Of a stretch of 64,000 bases of DNA, positions 12,292-22,665 are shown piece after piece. Within the stretch, counting starts at the first letter, position 1, and every line of letters begins with the position of its first letter. The stretch covers positions 124,001 through 188,000 of the forward strand of contig RSEE01000065.1 in assembly GCA_003971905.1 (NCBI GenBank), read 5' to 3'. The DNA comes from Moniliella sp. 'wahieum' (taxonomy: Eukaryota; Basidiomycota; Moniliellomycetes; Moniliellales; Moniliellaceae). Under the pieces are notes generated by a model. That model had not been told where the DNA came from. It saw nothing but the letters and a program-made list of their open reading frames with translations, and made no database searches. The position numbers and the translations under genes are program-made.

Positions 12292-13766
12292 CTAGCTCCC
12301 GGGCACATGACAGAGCCACACCAGCACGCTCGGCACCCACGCGGCCAGCGCCATGAGCAGCAGCCGTAGCCAAGGGCGCAGCAGGCGGTGGCGCTCGGAC
12401 CTGGCCACACCGGCAGAGCGAAAGTGGGCAGGGTGTGAGCGGGAGCGGGCGTGCGCATGTGCTTCTCGACCCGCAGCAGCCAAGGGTAAGTGCATCGAGC
12501 GAGTTCGCCGCATCCGACGGCGTGGTCGTGCAGGGGAGCATGGCGGAAATGGCGGCACGCGACTAGCTTGGTCAAAAAGGATGGTCGAGTCGTGGAGGTT
12601 GCGCACCGACACATACAGCAGCATGCCCGCCACGATCGTCCGTCCCACCGCAGGCACCTGGGTTCCAGCGGGAAACACTGCCCCGGCCAGCCACCCTACA
12701 AGCACGAAAGGCACAGCCCATGAGCGGCATAAAGAGTGGAGGACGGCCAAGTCGAATGCCAAGCAACAAGGCGGCGCTCGTGCTCAGCGATATGGCCGGA
12801 ACGAGAGGCAGGAACGAAGCCTCAGAGCCAATCTGAAAGGCACAGTGGCACATGTAAACGGCTGCACTGAGCACAACACTTGGTCGGATATGAGCCGGGT
12901 CCACCGGCACGAGGAGGCAGTACAAGGTCGAGTACGTCCGAGTAGCCGCCCAGCGGGAGAGAAGGACATGCCATCGTGATGGCTGGCGCCGCTTAGCACG
13001 AGGTGGACGGAATTGCTGGGGGCGACGGGTGCGAAGATGCGGCTGTGTGTGTTGACTCCCGCGTTCTTCTTCTTCGGCCCCGCTCGATTCATCCGCATCA
13101 TCCGCATCCCACTCGGCCAACTCGTGAGACTCGGGATGGCCCGAGACCAGGGGCGGGAGACCGGAGCAGGATGGGGATCGGCGGGCACTTCAAAATCGTG
13201 CACCGTGACTTCAAGAGGAGCGTACCCCTGTTCCTGCGCCATAGGCAGGGGAAGAGCCGCGATAACACTGTCGAAAATCCATAGCAGGAAGACGCCGAGC
13301 AAGAGCAGGGCGCCAAAGGCCGGCGCGAGCTTCTTGGAGTTCGTGCTCTTCGTGGCTGGAAGAAGAAGGGGAGGGAGGAGAGGAGGAAGACAAAGTGGAG
13401 CTGCTGCTGTGCGTGGCCCAGAGCAGGATGCGCACTGGCGACGAGCACATGCGCGGCAGCAGGCGCCGCGAGGCCGAGACTGAGGCCGAGAAGCGCTGCG
13501 CTGGCCAGCGTCGAGGAGCACGCAGCAGCAGCGGGGCTGGCGCGCGCGACGAGGAGGGCAGCGGTGCTGGAGCCCAGCACAGCGACGCCAGCGCCAGCAA
13601 CACGCACTGCAGCGGCCAGGGCCCAGGCCATGGAATCAAGCAGCCATGGGATGATGGGTGGCTCAGCCGTCGAAACCAGCCCACCCGCCCCGTTGCCGTG
13701 GCCGTGTCCGTCGCGGAAACGCCCCGCCGCCATGGTGTCCGCCTGGGCTGCCGACGGCCCATCCAT
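12292..13766 (-). CDS. Predicted multi-pass membrane protein, unidentified
   Basis: I do not recognise the family. Several hydrophobic spans are visible on the minus strand: WLLDSMAWALAAAVRVAGAG (about 13640), a long Ala/Leu-rich stretch (about 13600-13450), LAPAFGALLLLGVFLLWIF (about 13300), SVVLSAAVYMCHC and SFLPLVPAISLSTSAALLLG (about 12870-12740), WAVPFVLVGWLAGAVF (about 12700), and a last span LLLMALAAWVPSVLVWL before the stop at 12292. The start region is His/Gly-rich (RDGHGHGNGAGG), which can suggest metal binding. An acidic loop (DADDADESSGAEEEE, about 13110) lies between spans. The spans sit in three frames, so introns or base errors near 13450, 13120 and 12750 are needed. The start (13766 or 13733) is about 150 bp from the divergent THP3 start, so the two probably share a promoter region. 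The stop lies about 130 bp upstream of NOT1 on the same strand. Confidence 0.6.
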
Positions 13767-13918
13767 TCCGCCACGGCACGGTGCAACCCCCGACTCCGCC
13801 CCTGCGATTTAATCGGCTGCGCCCGCCTCGGTCCGCTGTCAGCACCCACAGGCACCCACCCACTGCACCACCACCACCACCCCAACCACCCCCCACCCTC
13901 CCTCGTCGCCACCACACC

Positions 13919-15363
13919 ATGGGCGCATGGCCCGAATCTCTCAAGTGCGTCTGCTGTCTCCCTGTGCGTCGGCGAGCTGATCTGCCGCCGTGTGACCCCC
14001 CCCCCGAAGAAAGTACGCCAGACGCGTCTTCGAGCTGGCCGACGACTCGAACCGCGATGCGGTCAGCGAAGAGCTGCGCCAGATCGTGTTCGCCGCCACA
14101 GCAGACGATCCATAGCACCGACTGGGAACAGGCCCCGCTTCCTAAGTCTCTCCAGCCTGCGCCCACACCCCTCAAACGCAAGGCGTTGCGAGGCGTGCCT
14201 AAACTGACCCCTGAAGAACAAGCACGCCGCGACAAGCGCGCCCGCCGATTCGAAGCTGCCCCTGACCCGCTCCTTCCACCGCCTCGTCCTCTTTGACCGC
14301 ATCCGCGGCCCCTCCTAGAAAATCACGATTTGGCCAACCATCTTCAGCCCCAGCTTTTGTCCCGGCCCAGCACGCCTTTGGGGCGCGCCCGATGGCTTAC
14401 GGTGCCCCGGCTGCCGTTCTTCCCCGTGCGCCGGCCTTTGTCGATGCCGAAGTGGAAGACCCCAATGTTATTGATTGGGACAAGGACACTGTTGTGGGCA
14501 CCAGTACAGCACTCGAAAAACCATATTTGCGCCTCACCTCGGCCCCTGACCCCCGAACAGTGCGCCCACTGCCCGTGTTGGAGCAGACGTTGGCCCTGCT
14601 AAGAAGAAGTGGCGGGCTGAACACAATTATGCTTACATTTGTGACCAGTTCAAGAGTTTGCGACAGGATTTGACGGTACGTCTCTTTTGCTACTGTCGCG
14701 GCGGTGGAACTAACTGGGTGGGGTATGAGATAGGTGCAACGGATCAAGAACCCATTTACGGTCCAAGTATACGAGATTCACGCCCGTATTGCCCTTGAGA
14801 AGGGCGACTTGGGCGAGTACAATCAGTGTCAATCCCAACTCCTCGTGCTGTATGAGTTGGGGATCCCCGGCCGAGTCAGCGAGTTCACGGCATACAGGAT
14901 TCTCTATTTGCTCCACACGGGCAACCGCAGAGAACTCAATGCGCTTCTGCCGGATCTCCAGCGCCCAGTGAGCTTCCAGCCTGGCCCACAAGAGGAAAGA
15001 TGACGCGGCAGTGCAGCATGCGTTAGGGGTACGTAGGGCATTGCTAACGGGGGACTACCATGCCTTCTTTTCCCTCTACACCTCTGCGCCCAACATGAAT
15101 GCCTACATTATGGATCACTTCTCCGATCGAGAACGCACCGAGCGCTCCTCACGCTCGCCCGAGCCTACCGTCCCAGCTTGCCCCTTTCCTTTGTCCAGGA
15201 TGAACTAGCCTTCCAGTCTTCCCAGGAGGTCATGGAATTCCTCCATTCTGTACAGGCCGACCTGTATGCAGGAGAGGGCAAGTGGGACACGCGGGCTGCT
15301 CTGCCTTTTCTCTTGACTGCCGCCGAAAAGCTCAAGAGGGTAGACATCAAGGGTCAGCTGTAG
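13919..15363 (+). CDS. THP3: SAC3/GANP-family protein, THP3 / LENG8 type
   Basis: THP3 (yeast) and LENG8 (human) are nuclear SAC3/GANP/PCI-domain proteins that work in mRNA splicing and elongation, in yeast with Csn12. Exon 1 (13919-13945, MGAWPESLK, good ATG context CACACCATGG) is followed by an intron at 13946-14013. Exon 2 starts YARRVFELADDSN. The conserved core reads DWDKDTVVGTSTALEKPYLR, then TVRPLPVLEQTLALL and YICDQFKSLRQDLT at about 14470-14675. A 58-nt intron (14676-14733, branch CTAAC) precedes VQRIKNPFTVQVYEIHARIA and EFTAYRILYLLHTGN. The PCI part continues with SAPNMNAYIMDHFSDRER and PSLPLSFVQDELAFQSSQE. The protein ends in VDIKGQL-stop at 15363, matching the typical IKGQI end of the family. 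One-base breaks near 14104, 15000 and 15145, and in the GCTAAGAAGAAG stretch near 14595-14610, must be bridged. Confidence 0.9.
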
Positions 15364-16158
15364 GCGGTTATCTGTGTTCCCCTCCCCATCCCCATCGCAT
15401 TTCCCCTTTCTCCCCTCTCCTTCTCCCTCTCCTTCTCCCTCCCCGTATTTTTTCTTTTTTTGAACAGGTTGCCCGTCGCTCTTCGCCTGAGTGCTGACCA
15501 ATGCCCAAGTCGGCTCCTCTCCAAGACGGATGATCGATGACAGAAGTAACTTGGTATGGCACGGGACAAGACACTTTCGCCAAGGCAGCCAAGAGTAACG
15601 TTTCCACAGCAATAGCTCAACATACCGCCGGCGGCCCGGCAACGCCTCTCAACATTCCACTGTCGCCCCAAATGGGGAGGTTCCGTTACTTGTTGCTCTC
15701 CGTTGGGTCGACATTTTTCATGATCGTGGTGTCATTGGCCAGTCTCGTTAGCTTATTCATTCTTCCGAATTCATCGCCCTTTTTCTCCCGTTCTTGGTCC
15801 CAATCCCCTATAGGCCCGACACGTTGACCGTGCATTGTAGCCAGTGACTAGTGACTGCCGGTTGTGCTCCTCTTACATTGGTGTGTGGTACTCGTGCTGG
15901 TCACACAAGGGACTAGGCCACAAAGTGGAGCGATGGGGGCGAAACTGCACAGTTTTTTGGCAGAGTAGGGTTGCCGCTTACCAGCTGGGTTTTGAGTAAA
16001 AGTTTTCTTTTTCGCTGTGGGCCGGTCGGAGCAGCGGACAAAAAAGATCATCGATCGAGGACGATTGTCCGCTCCTTGTCCGTTCCGGTGGGTGGCCAGT
16101 CAGAAGTTTTTCTCCATCAGCACCTCCTTCCCTTTCCTTCCCCACCAGCTCCTCCCCC
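15364..16158 (+). other. Intergenic region between THP3 and THR1
   Basis: No gene is seen. It contains a long pyrimidine tract (about 15370-15460, mostly CCCCT/CTTCTCC) just after the THP3 stop and a second CT-rich leader (about 16100-16158) directly before the THR1 start, typical of fungal 5' UTRs. Confidence 0.6.
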
Positions 16159-17213
16159 ATGGTTGAGACCTTCACGATCAAGGTGCCCTGCACCTCCTCC
16201 AACATTGGCCCTGGGTTTGACGTTGTTGGCCTCTCGCTTTCCCTCTATCTTACACTGCGCGTCACCGTCGACCCAGCCGCCTCCAACCCGGCGCCCACGC
16301 TGCACTACACGGGTCAAGGCGCAGCGGATGCGCCGTTGGACGCGTACAAGAACCTGACCACCCGCACTGCTCTCTACGTGCTGCGTGCCAACGGGGTCCC
16401 TTCTTTCCCGGCAGGGGTGTCGATTGATGTGCACAACGAGGTACCGTTTGGTCGCGGGCTTGGCTCGTCGGGCGCCGCTGTGGTGGCCGGTGTGGTGTTG
16501 GGCAACCGGCTGGGAAAGCTGGGGCTCGACACGTCTCGTCTGTTGGACCATGCGCTGATGATTGAGCGCCACCCGGACAATGTGACGGCGCGCTGGTGGG
16601 TGGCTTTGTGGGCTCCTACTTGCTCGAGCTGTCGCCCGAAGACACGGAGGCGAAAGATGTGCCCCTTTCCGAGGTCCTGCCAGAGTACCCGCCCGATGCG
16701 TCGGCCGACTGGGGTCGCAACCCGCCCATCCCGCCGCGCGGAATTGGCCACTACATTCGGTTTGGCTGGGCATCTGAGATTCGTGTGATTGCGATCATCC
16801 CGCAATTTGAAGTGTCCACTGCCAAAGCGCGGGCCGTCTTGCCCACCACCTTTTCCCGGCACGACCTGGTATTCAACTTGCAACGGCTCGCTGTTCTCAC
16901 TACTGCCCTGGCCCGCAGCCCTGTGGATGTCAACCTCGTCTTCCAGGCGATGCAGGACAAGGTCCACCAGCCCTACCGCTCTCAACTCATCCCAGGTCTT
17001 CCGCGCATCCTTGCCAGCGTCACGCCTTCGTCCCACCCGGGGCTGTTGGGCATCTGTCTCTCCGGCGCTGGACCTACCATCCTGGCCTTGGCGACGGACA
17101 ACTTGTCGCACATTGCCGACACGATCACTGGTGAATTTGCCAAGGAGAAGATCGAGTGCGATGTGCAATTCCTCTCTGTTACCTACGAAGGGGCCCAAGT
17201 TCTGGAAGAGTAA
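16159..17213 (+). CDS. THR1: Homoserine kinase (GHMP family)
   Basis: It phosphorylates L-homoserine with ATP to O-phosphohomoserine, the step before threonine synthase. The N-terminus VPCTSSNIGPGFDVVGLSLS is the family signature. The ATP-binding GHMP loop PFGRGLGSSGAAVVAGV lies at about residues 95-111, and the C-terminal motif LLGICLSGAGPTILALA near residue 300. The protein ends DVQFLSVTYEGAQVLEE. At about 351 residues it matches fungal THR1, and no intron is needed. The frame breaks once near 16588-16592: DNVTAR should read DNVTAAL followed by GGFVGSYLLEL, which needs one extra base in GGCGCGC. All conserved motifs survive on both sides, so a base-calling deletion is more likely than a dead gene. 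The 3' end faces LCB1 with about 175 bp between the stops. Confidence 0.95.
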
Positions 17214-17388
17214 AGGAGGGGAGAAGGATTGAACATGGCATATCTTGCGTTTTTATTTTCTTGTTTTTCTTGCTTTCGTTTAAAGGGGAGCCAGGTTGCG
17301 CACTTACACACCATAGAACAACCATTCTGTCATGTCAGGAGGAGGAGGGCAGCGGCGTCCACCCAGGGCACGGGGAAGGGGAAGGTGC

Positions 17389-19173
17389 CTACTGGCCCAG
17401 AACGTCAACGATCGCTTGGCGCAGTACCTGGGCCGCAAGCTCCATCTCGGACTTGGTGAAGGCCGACGAGACGGCAATTCGGATGGTCGGGTCAGAGTCG
17501 GGCTTGGTATCGAGCACCGCCGGGTTGATCGAGGGGAGGCGGCGAGAACGGACGAGGAGGACACCCTGGTTCAATGCGTGGTCCACGATGGCCTGCAGCA
17601 ACCGCGTCTGCTCTTCCACGGTCCGCTCCGTTTCCCCAGCACGCACGCGAATATGAATGACGGGCGAGGGGCTGTGCGAGGGAATGTCAATTGTAGGCAA
17701 CGTATCCAACACGCTCCGCAGCGTGCGAATGTTGTCTTGCAGCACGCGCAACGACGAGGCGTTCGTCTCGAGCCGCTGAATCGCAGCCGAGGCGGTTACC
17801 GCATTGAGCGCCGGCAGAGCAGCTGAGTAAACAAACCCAGGCGAGTTGATCCGTTGGTGGAACTCGACGACAGCCGAACCAGCAACAAAGCCGCCGGCAC
17901 TGCCAAGAGTGTTGGCCAGATTACCCGTCAGAATGTCAATGTCGGTAGCCGGCACCCCAAACAACTCGGTCGCACCCTTGCCCGTCTTTCCAATCGTACC
18001 AAAAGAAAGACCCTCGTCAAGCAGAATGCGGAACTTGTGTTTCTTGGCCAACGCAACAATCGCACCCAAATCGCTCAGTTGACCATCGTTCTCAAAGATG
18101 CCCTCGGTGATGATGAAGCGGCGGGTGAGGGGCTGCTTGCGGCGCACATCGTCGCGAGTGATCGACTCGAGCACGCGGGACAGGGAAGACATGCTGTTGT
18201 GCTCATACCATCGCACCTTCGACCGACTGATCTGAATGCCTTTCTGGATCGAGTAGTTCACCCCGCGTCAGCAACGATGACGTCTCCGCGCTTGCAAAAG
18301 GCAGGGATAACACTGGAGGTGGTGGTGAAGCCCTGGGCATAGACGATCGCACGCTCTGTGCCAAGGAAGCGTGCCAGGTTGGCCTCAAGGTCCATGTGGA
18401 CGTCTAAGAGAGGATGTGCAGGTTAGCAAATGGCAAAACAAAGAACAGGACAGGGCGGGCAACGCACCAATCGTGCCATAAAAGCCAGGCGGACTGCAGG
18501 ACCCAACGCCGTATTGGCGCAGCGTCTGGATCGCGCGCTCCTTCATCTCGGGCTCAGACGCCAGATCGGTAAAATTGAAGCTAGCTAGGTTCAAGACCTT
18601 GGTTCGCTGACCCACTGCTTCGGACTTGACCGTAGGGCGCGGGCCGTTGGGTCCAACAATGAGGGGGACCGAGGCCAAGTCCCACTTCTCAAACTCATCG
18701 AGAGGGGTGCAGAGAGGCTCAGGACTAAAGTCGTCCACCAGTCCATCGATCTCGGCCGCGGTGAGCTCGACAAAGTTCGAGCCGGAGGCCTGGGACTGGG
18801 TACGCTGCTGGAGAATGGTGCGCAGGGCAAAGCCGATGAGCAACAGCTCGAGCAGGGTGCGGAACGGGTCGTTCTGATAGCTGCTCGTTACGTAGCGCAC
18901 GACAATGGACGATCCCGGCAGCGCACGGAAGAGACGGCCGATGATAGCAAGGTGGTGTTGCAAGCTGCGCAGAAGAGGACGCGCCCAGGTGGCATCGTCG
19001 ACGTCGGGCGCGGCATCCGCAACGGAAGCGACTGTGGCTGCGGACGCCGAGGCGAGGCCAACGGCCACAACCAGCAAGCTGGCGAGGGCTAAGTACGAAC
19101 GCTGGATGGCGATGCCGGCACGGGGAAGCGCGGCGCGGGCCGGCGACGGCGGCGAGGACAGGGAGGATGGCAT
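17389..19173 (-). CDS. LCB1: Serine palmitoyltransferase subunit 1
   Basis: LCB1 is the non-catalytic partner of LCB2 in the ER enzyme that condenses serine with palmitoyl-CoA, the first step of sphingolipid synthesis. Starting at 19173 (MPSSLSSPP), a membrane segment ([19 protein letters not shown]) is followed by [20 protein letters not shown]. The AOSH-type aminotransferase fold then includes [62 protein letters not shown] and [18 protein letters not shown]. At the position where LCB2 has the PLP lysine this protein reads [15 protein letters not shown], as expected for LCB1. One 64-nt intron (18404-18467, branch CTAAC) splits GTI from DVHMDLE. A one-base deletion in CCCC at 18261-18264 turns [12 protein letters not shown] into a stop. 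Confidence 0.95.
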
Positions 19174-21180
19174 GCAGGCGGGCGGGAGCGGCCGAGTGAG
19201 GAGGTGGATGGTGTTGGGGGCTTCGGGCTGGGGGAGGACCACAGCAGTCGGACGGAGCAGCTGTGGGTGTTGAAACGTTCAATGCTGAAGACGGAGTAAG
19301 GCTGGCCCAGTGGCCTGATCTAGCGCGGATCCACCTGCGCTAGGGTTGAACGTTGATCCTCAGCCGTGCCTCGCGCGCCTCCCTGCGCGGAAAGCAAGCG
19401 TGGGGCGGAATTGTGCCCCACTGCGGGCTCGGCGTGTGGGTTGCTGCCGCTCCTACGGCTCTGGAAGGGCACACAGAAACTCGTCAATATTGTCGGTACC
19501 AGTGGCTCCGCGGTTCATGCGGCCGGCGCGGTGTCTTCTGCCTGCTCAACGACGCTAATGCGCAGAGGGGGTGAGTCCACCCTAGTCCACCCTAGTCCAC
19601 CCTAGTCCACCCCGGGGCCCCTTGGTTTTCCTGCTATTGACTACGTTGACTGCATGGCCGCAGCCTGGCCCGTCTACTTCTTCTATACATTAGTTGGCCG
19701 CGCCTAGTATACGCCTCCACCAGTATTAGGTCCGCCTCAGCCTCACTTCGCCTGCTGTCTGAACGGGCGTGTCAGGATAGATCGTCGCCCTCGCACTCCA
19801 TCTGGCAACAGCTTTGGGCAGGCCACCCTTATCGGAACTCCTGTTGGGACTCTGTCCCAGACTATAATCTGGTTTATTATAGCCGCTCAGCACCCTCAAC
19901 CTAGTATCCTGCCTTGGTTATGATACATGTGGGAGGTTATTGATGCATGGGCGTCCTGCCTAGGGGTGTGTAACTACGGACCCTTCCGTTGCTTTTCTCT
20001 TTCCCGGGATCCTGTATCAGAGAGGGCATCTTTCCACTTTTGATAAAAAAAACAGAAGTATAACCGCTTGCTCGGTAGGGCACACGAAACCTATAAACTC
20101 TCCGTAACGCGTTACCATGTTTCCGCACTCTCTCCTCTCTTCCAAACAGTTCCCGATACAGCTCACATCTTGGTCTTTTTCTATGTGATCGAGGTGATGA
20201 TCGGGGTGCGCCTCGAGCCGTTGTTGTGTGTATGTTGGGAGCTTTAAAAAAACTTGGTCGAGAGGTTCTGTATCGCTGCCGGAAAGAATGTGCAAGAGAG
20301 CATCAACCCAGACAAGCGTCCATTTTGAGCATGGTCAACCAGTCAAATCGCCAGCATTCCTTCCCCTCCGCCAACACCATATTATCATGTAATGACACGA
20401 CGGATGAAGACCTGATGCCCTTCCTCTAGGGCAAGAAAACCTCCCAGTCGCAGAAGAGACTCTACATGATTTTGCATGCCTACCTACCGCAACCTGGTAA
20501 CCATGAAACAGTACACATGATAATGAAGGTCAATCAGAATAGGAGACTAGGTGGAAGACAACAAATGGACCATAGAGGGGGATGGACAACAGAGGAGAGT
20601 AGAAGGGAATCAATTGATGCGCCTCAGTGAGCCCGAGGTAAGGAAAGGGAAAGCTCCATCACTTCGCACGCGCGAAGCATATCGAGCATTGATCTTGGAC
20701 ACCATCCATGGAAGGGGTGTTAGCAAGGATCGAAGCAGGATACGTTATGGTAGGAAACAAAGGAAAATCAAAGTATCCGCTTTGAGGTGTAGGAAGGAGG
20801 GGCTGGTCCGTTCCACCATAGTGAGCCGTAAAAGGGGAAATCGACTGGGATCGGCAATCGTACGAGGGCGAGAGGGTGTAGTTGGTCGTTGGCGGGTTCC
20901 ACAATGCACGGGGGTAAGCATGCTGGGAAAGAATACAGGAGGAGCCAAGTAGGAGGGTAGCACATCGCCACCGCTCATGAGAGAGCCACACTCTGACGAA
21001 GAAATACTGTGGTCCCGAGTGGTTCTTGTTTGATCTGGTGGGAGCAGCTCAGGAGTAGCGGTAGGCGACAAGGGATCTTAGGGGGCAAAACAGGGTCGGG
21101 TTAGATCCGTCTCCTCAACACATAAGATGAAACGAGGCGCCACTCACCCGTCCCACTATCTGGACTGAGACAGTCTTCAA
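19174..21180. other. Intergenic, no supported gene
   Basis: This is the boundary between the gene-dense left part and the repeat-rich middle. It holds a 10-bp tandem repeat at 19574-19612. Several 60-130 codon open stretches (for example 20551-20952) lack recognisable sequence. The LCB1 promoter should be at the left end, and the 3' UTR or extra exons of the zinc-finger gene at the right. Confidence 0.5.
19574..19612. repeat. 10-bp tandem repeat AGTCCACCCT, about four copies
   Basis: Four near-identical 10-bp units run head to tail; the last has CCCC in place of CCCT. This lies about 400 bp upstream of the LCB1 start. Confidence 0.9.
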
Positions 21181-22042
21181 TCAGGTTGGTGGGGCTCTCT
21201 CCCTCGGCCGAGATGGGTGAAAGAGAGGGCCGCATGTGGTCTTGCCATTGAGGCACGTGAAGCGGAGAGGGCACCGGAGGTTTGGGTTCCCTCGTGGGCT
21301 TCCTAGAGGTGCGTTTGCGCGGAGGAGAAGATGGAGATAGAGTGTCTTCTTGTTTTTACGCTTTTTTAGCAAACGTCGATTGTACGCCGCGCACCGTTCG
21401 CACTGTCCTTCTTCAGTACAGGACATGCACGCTATAACCGTTAAAAGAAAGACGAGTCGTGATGGGTTAGCATGCCACAGAGTATTGCCCAATGATTGGG
21501 ATACAAACATACCCTTATGCCTGTTGAGTGAGAGCGATACCATCTTCTTGTCTCCTTCTTGGACATGCAGTCGAGCATGGCGAACAAGAGAGTCCTGGCG
21601 TGTAAAAGACTGCATTGAGGATAAAAAATATTCAGTACATTATGCACTCATTGCCCTGTACTGTGGGGAGGAGGGAGCAGTAGGGGAAGAGACTTACCTT
21701 TGGGCACCAAGGGCATTGGAACGGTTTTTTATCAGAGTGGATGTACTCGTGACGTTGGAGGTGGAGTAGGCGATGGAATTGGCGGGAACAGACGGTGCAT
21801 GTGAAGGTGCGATGCTCACCCTCATTGCTGGGCTCGATAGCGAGGTTCTGACGGCGTGGGTTCTTGCAGCGGGACATCTGCTGCTTTCGAGAGTAGGAGT
21901 TGGAGGATGGTGGCATCGGGGTTACCGTAGCACAAGTCCAGGTTGATCTGGGCGATGAGAAATTGGTGGAGAAAAGAACCGGCTGCCCTACCGGGATGGA
22001 GAATTTGTGTAGGACGGGAGGATATGGGAAGGAAAAAGGCAT
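21181..22042 (-). CDS. Two-finger C2H2 zinc-finger protein with CxxC-x5-CxxC motif
   Basis: A probable DNA-binding regulator of unknown target. Exon 1 carries finger 1, FTCTVCSRQFHRLLHLQRHE followed by YIH, and the first half of finger 2 (PFQCPWCPK). An intron at 21610-21697 (88 nt) joins to SFTRQDSLVRHARLH. A second intron at 21432-21512 (81 nt) precedes ACMSCTEEGQCERCAAYNRR, a compact four-cysteine motif, then a basic stretch LLKKRKNKK and a short Pro/Arg tail ending at 21181. The start is uncertain (22042, or later Met codons near 21915 and 21870). The same order of finger 1, finger 2, linker, intron and four-cysteine motif occurs in the gene at 30876-32609, with introns at the same codon before the cysteine motif. 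The two are therefore paralogues in opposite orientation. The tail here is much shorter. Confidence 0.8.
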
Positions 22043-22375
22043 CCCATATAGAGCGTAGCGGAGATATATGTACTTTTTTACTTGCTCTCCTGGTGGTCCG
22101 CGGGGTTCTCTGCTGGGTCACGCCGCTCAGCGCTCATTGCCCCTATGCTATACGCTGGACACTGAACCCCAAAAGTACTTAGTAGTCATCGACAGCGAGC
22201 TGTTGGCCCTAGGGATCCAGACCAAGTCCGGGGCCCGGACGCATATACTATGACTACTTTTCAATGCGTGAAAGGCTGGCATAGGAGGGTAGTAGAGTTG
22301 GGCAAATAACCGTTGAAGTATGACAGTCCCCACAGTTTGTCGTAGGTAGCGCTCGGACTCGCTTCTCCTGCAGCT

Positions 22376-22398
22376 TGAGTCTCAGGCCTCAGGCCTCG
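22376..22398. repeat. GGCCTCA heptamer pair
   Basis: GAGTCTCAGGCCTCAGGCCT is GGCC plus TCA repeated twice, with AGGCCT palindromes at 7-bp spacing. It lies just left of the poly-G tract. Confidence 0.75.
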
Positions 22399-22414
22399 GC
22401 AGGTGATTGTGTTA

Positions 22415-22445
22415 GGGGGGGGGGGTGGGGGGGGGGGGGGGGGGG
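22415..22445 (+). repeat. Poly-G tract (11 G, T, 19 G)
   Basis: A 31-bp tract of G interrupted once by T at 22426. It can form G-quadruplexes on the plus strand, and its exact length is likely unreliable in any assembly. Confidence 0.95.
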
Positions 22446-22481
22446 TGAGTATGGGGGACACCGAACAAAATGTCGACGGCT

Positions 22482-22510
22482 ACTCAGTACTCAGTACTCA
22501 GTATACTCAA
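22482..22510. repeat. GTACTCA heptamer array
   Basis: GTACTCA repeats at 22487-22493 and 22494-22500 with partial units on both sides (AGTACT palindromes every 7 bp), ending in GTATACTCA. Confidence 0.85.
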
Positions 22511-22590
22511 GTAGTGGTTGCAGTACTATTGAGTACCCTGTGGTAGCCGTCTTGCCACTCGAGTAACTGAGTAATACGAGGTCGACCGAC

Positions 22591-22665
22591 GTTGAGGCCG
22601 TTGAGACATTGAGGCCTGAGGCCTGATGATCGATGATCAATGATCCATGAGGAACGTTGAGGTCG
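22591..22665. repeat. Mixed GGCC / TCGA / GATC heptamer island
   Basis: The stretch moves from TTGAGGCC units through TGAGGCC repeats into TGATGATCGATGATC and TGATCCATGAGG, then back to ACGTTGAGG. Several palindromic cores thus share one island. Confidence 0.8.

Noticed and set aside
16159-17213. THR1 as a pseudogene
   Set aside because: There is only one single-base break, in a GGCG context repeated at other breaks, with all family motifs intact. Sequencing error is more likely.
22411-22430. TTAGGGGG as an interstitial telomere repeat
   Set aside because: Only one unit precedes a pure G tract. No tandem TTAGGG(G) units exist nearby, so it is better called a G-run.
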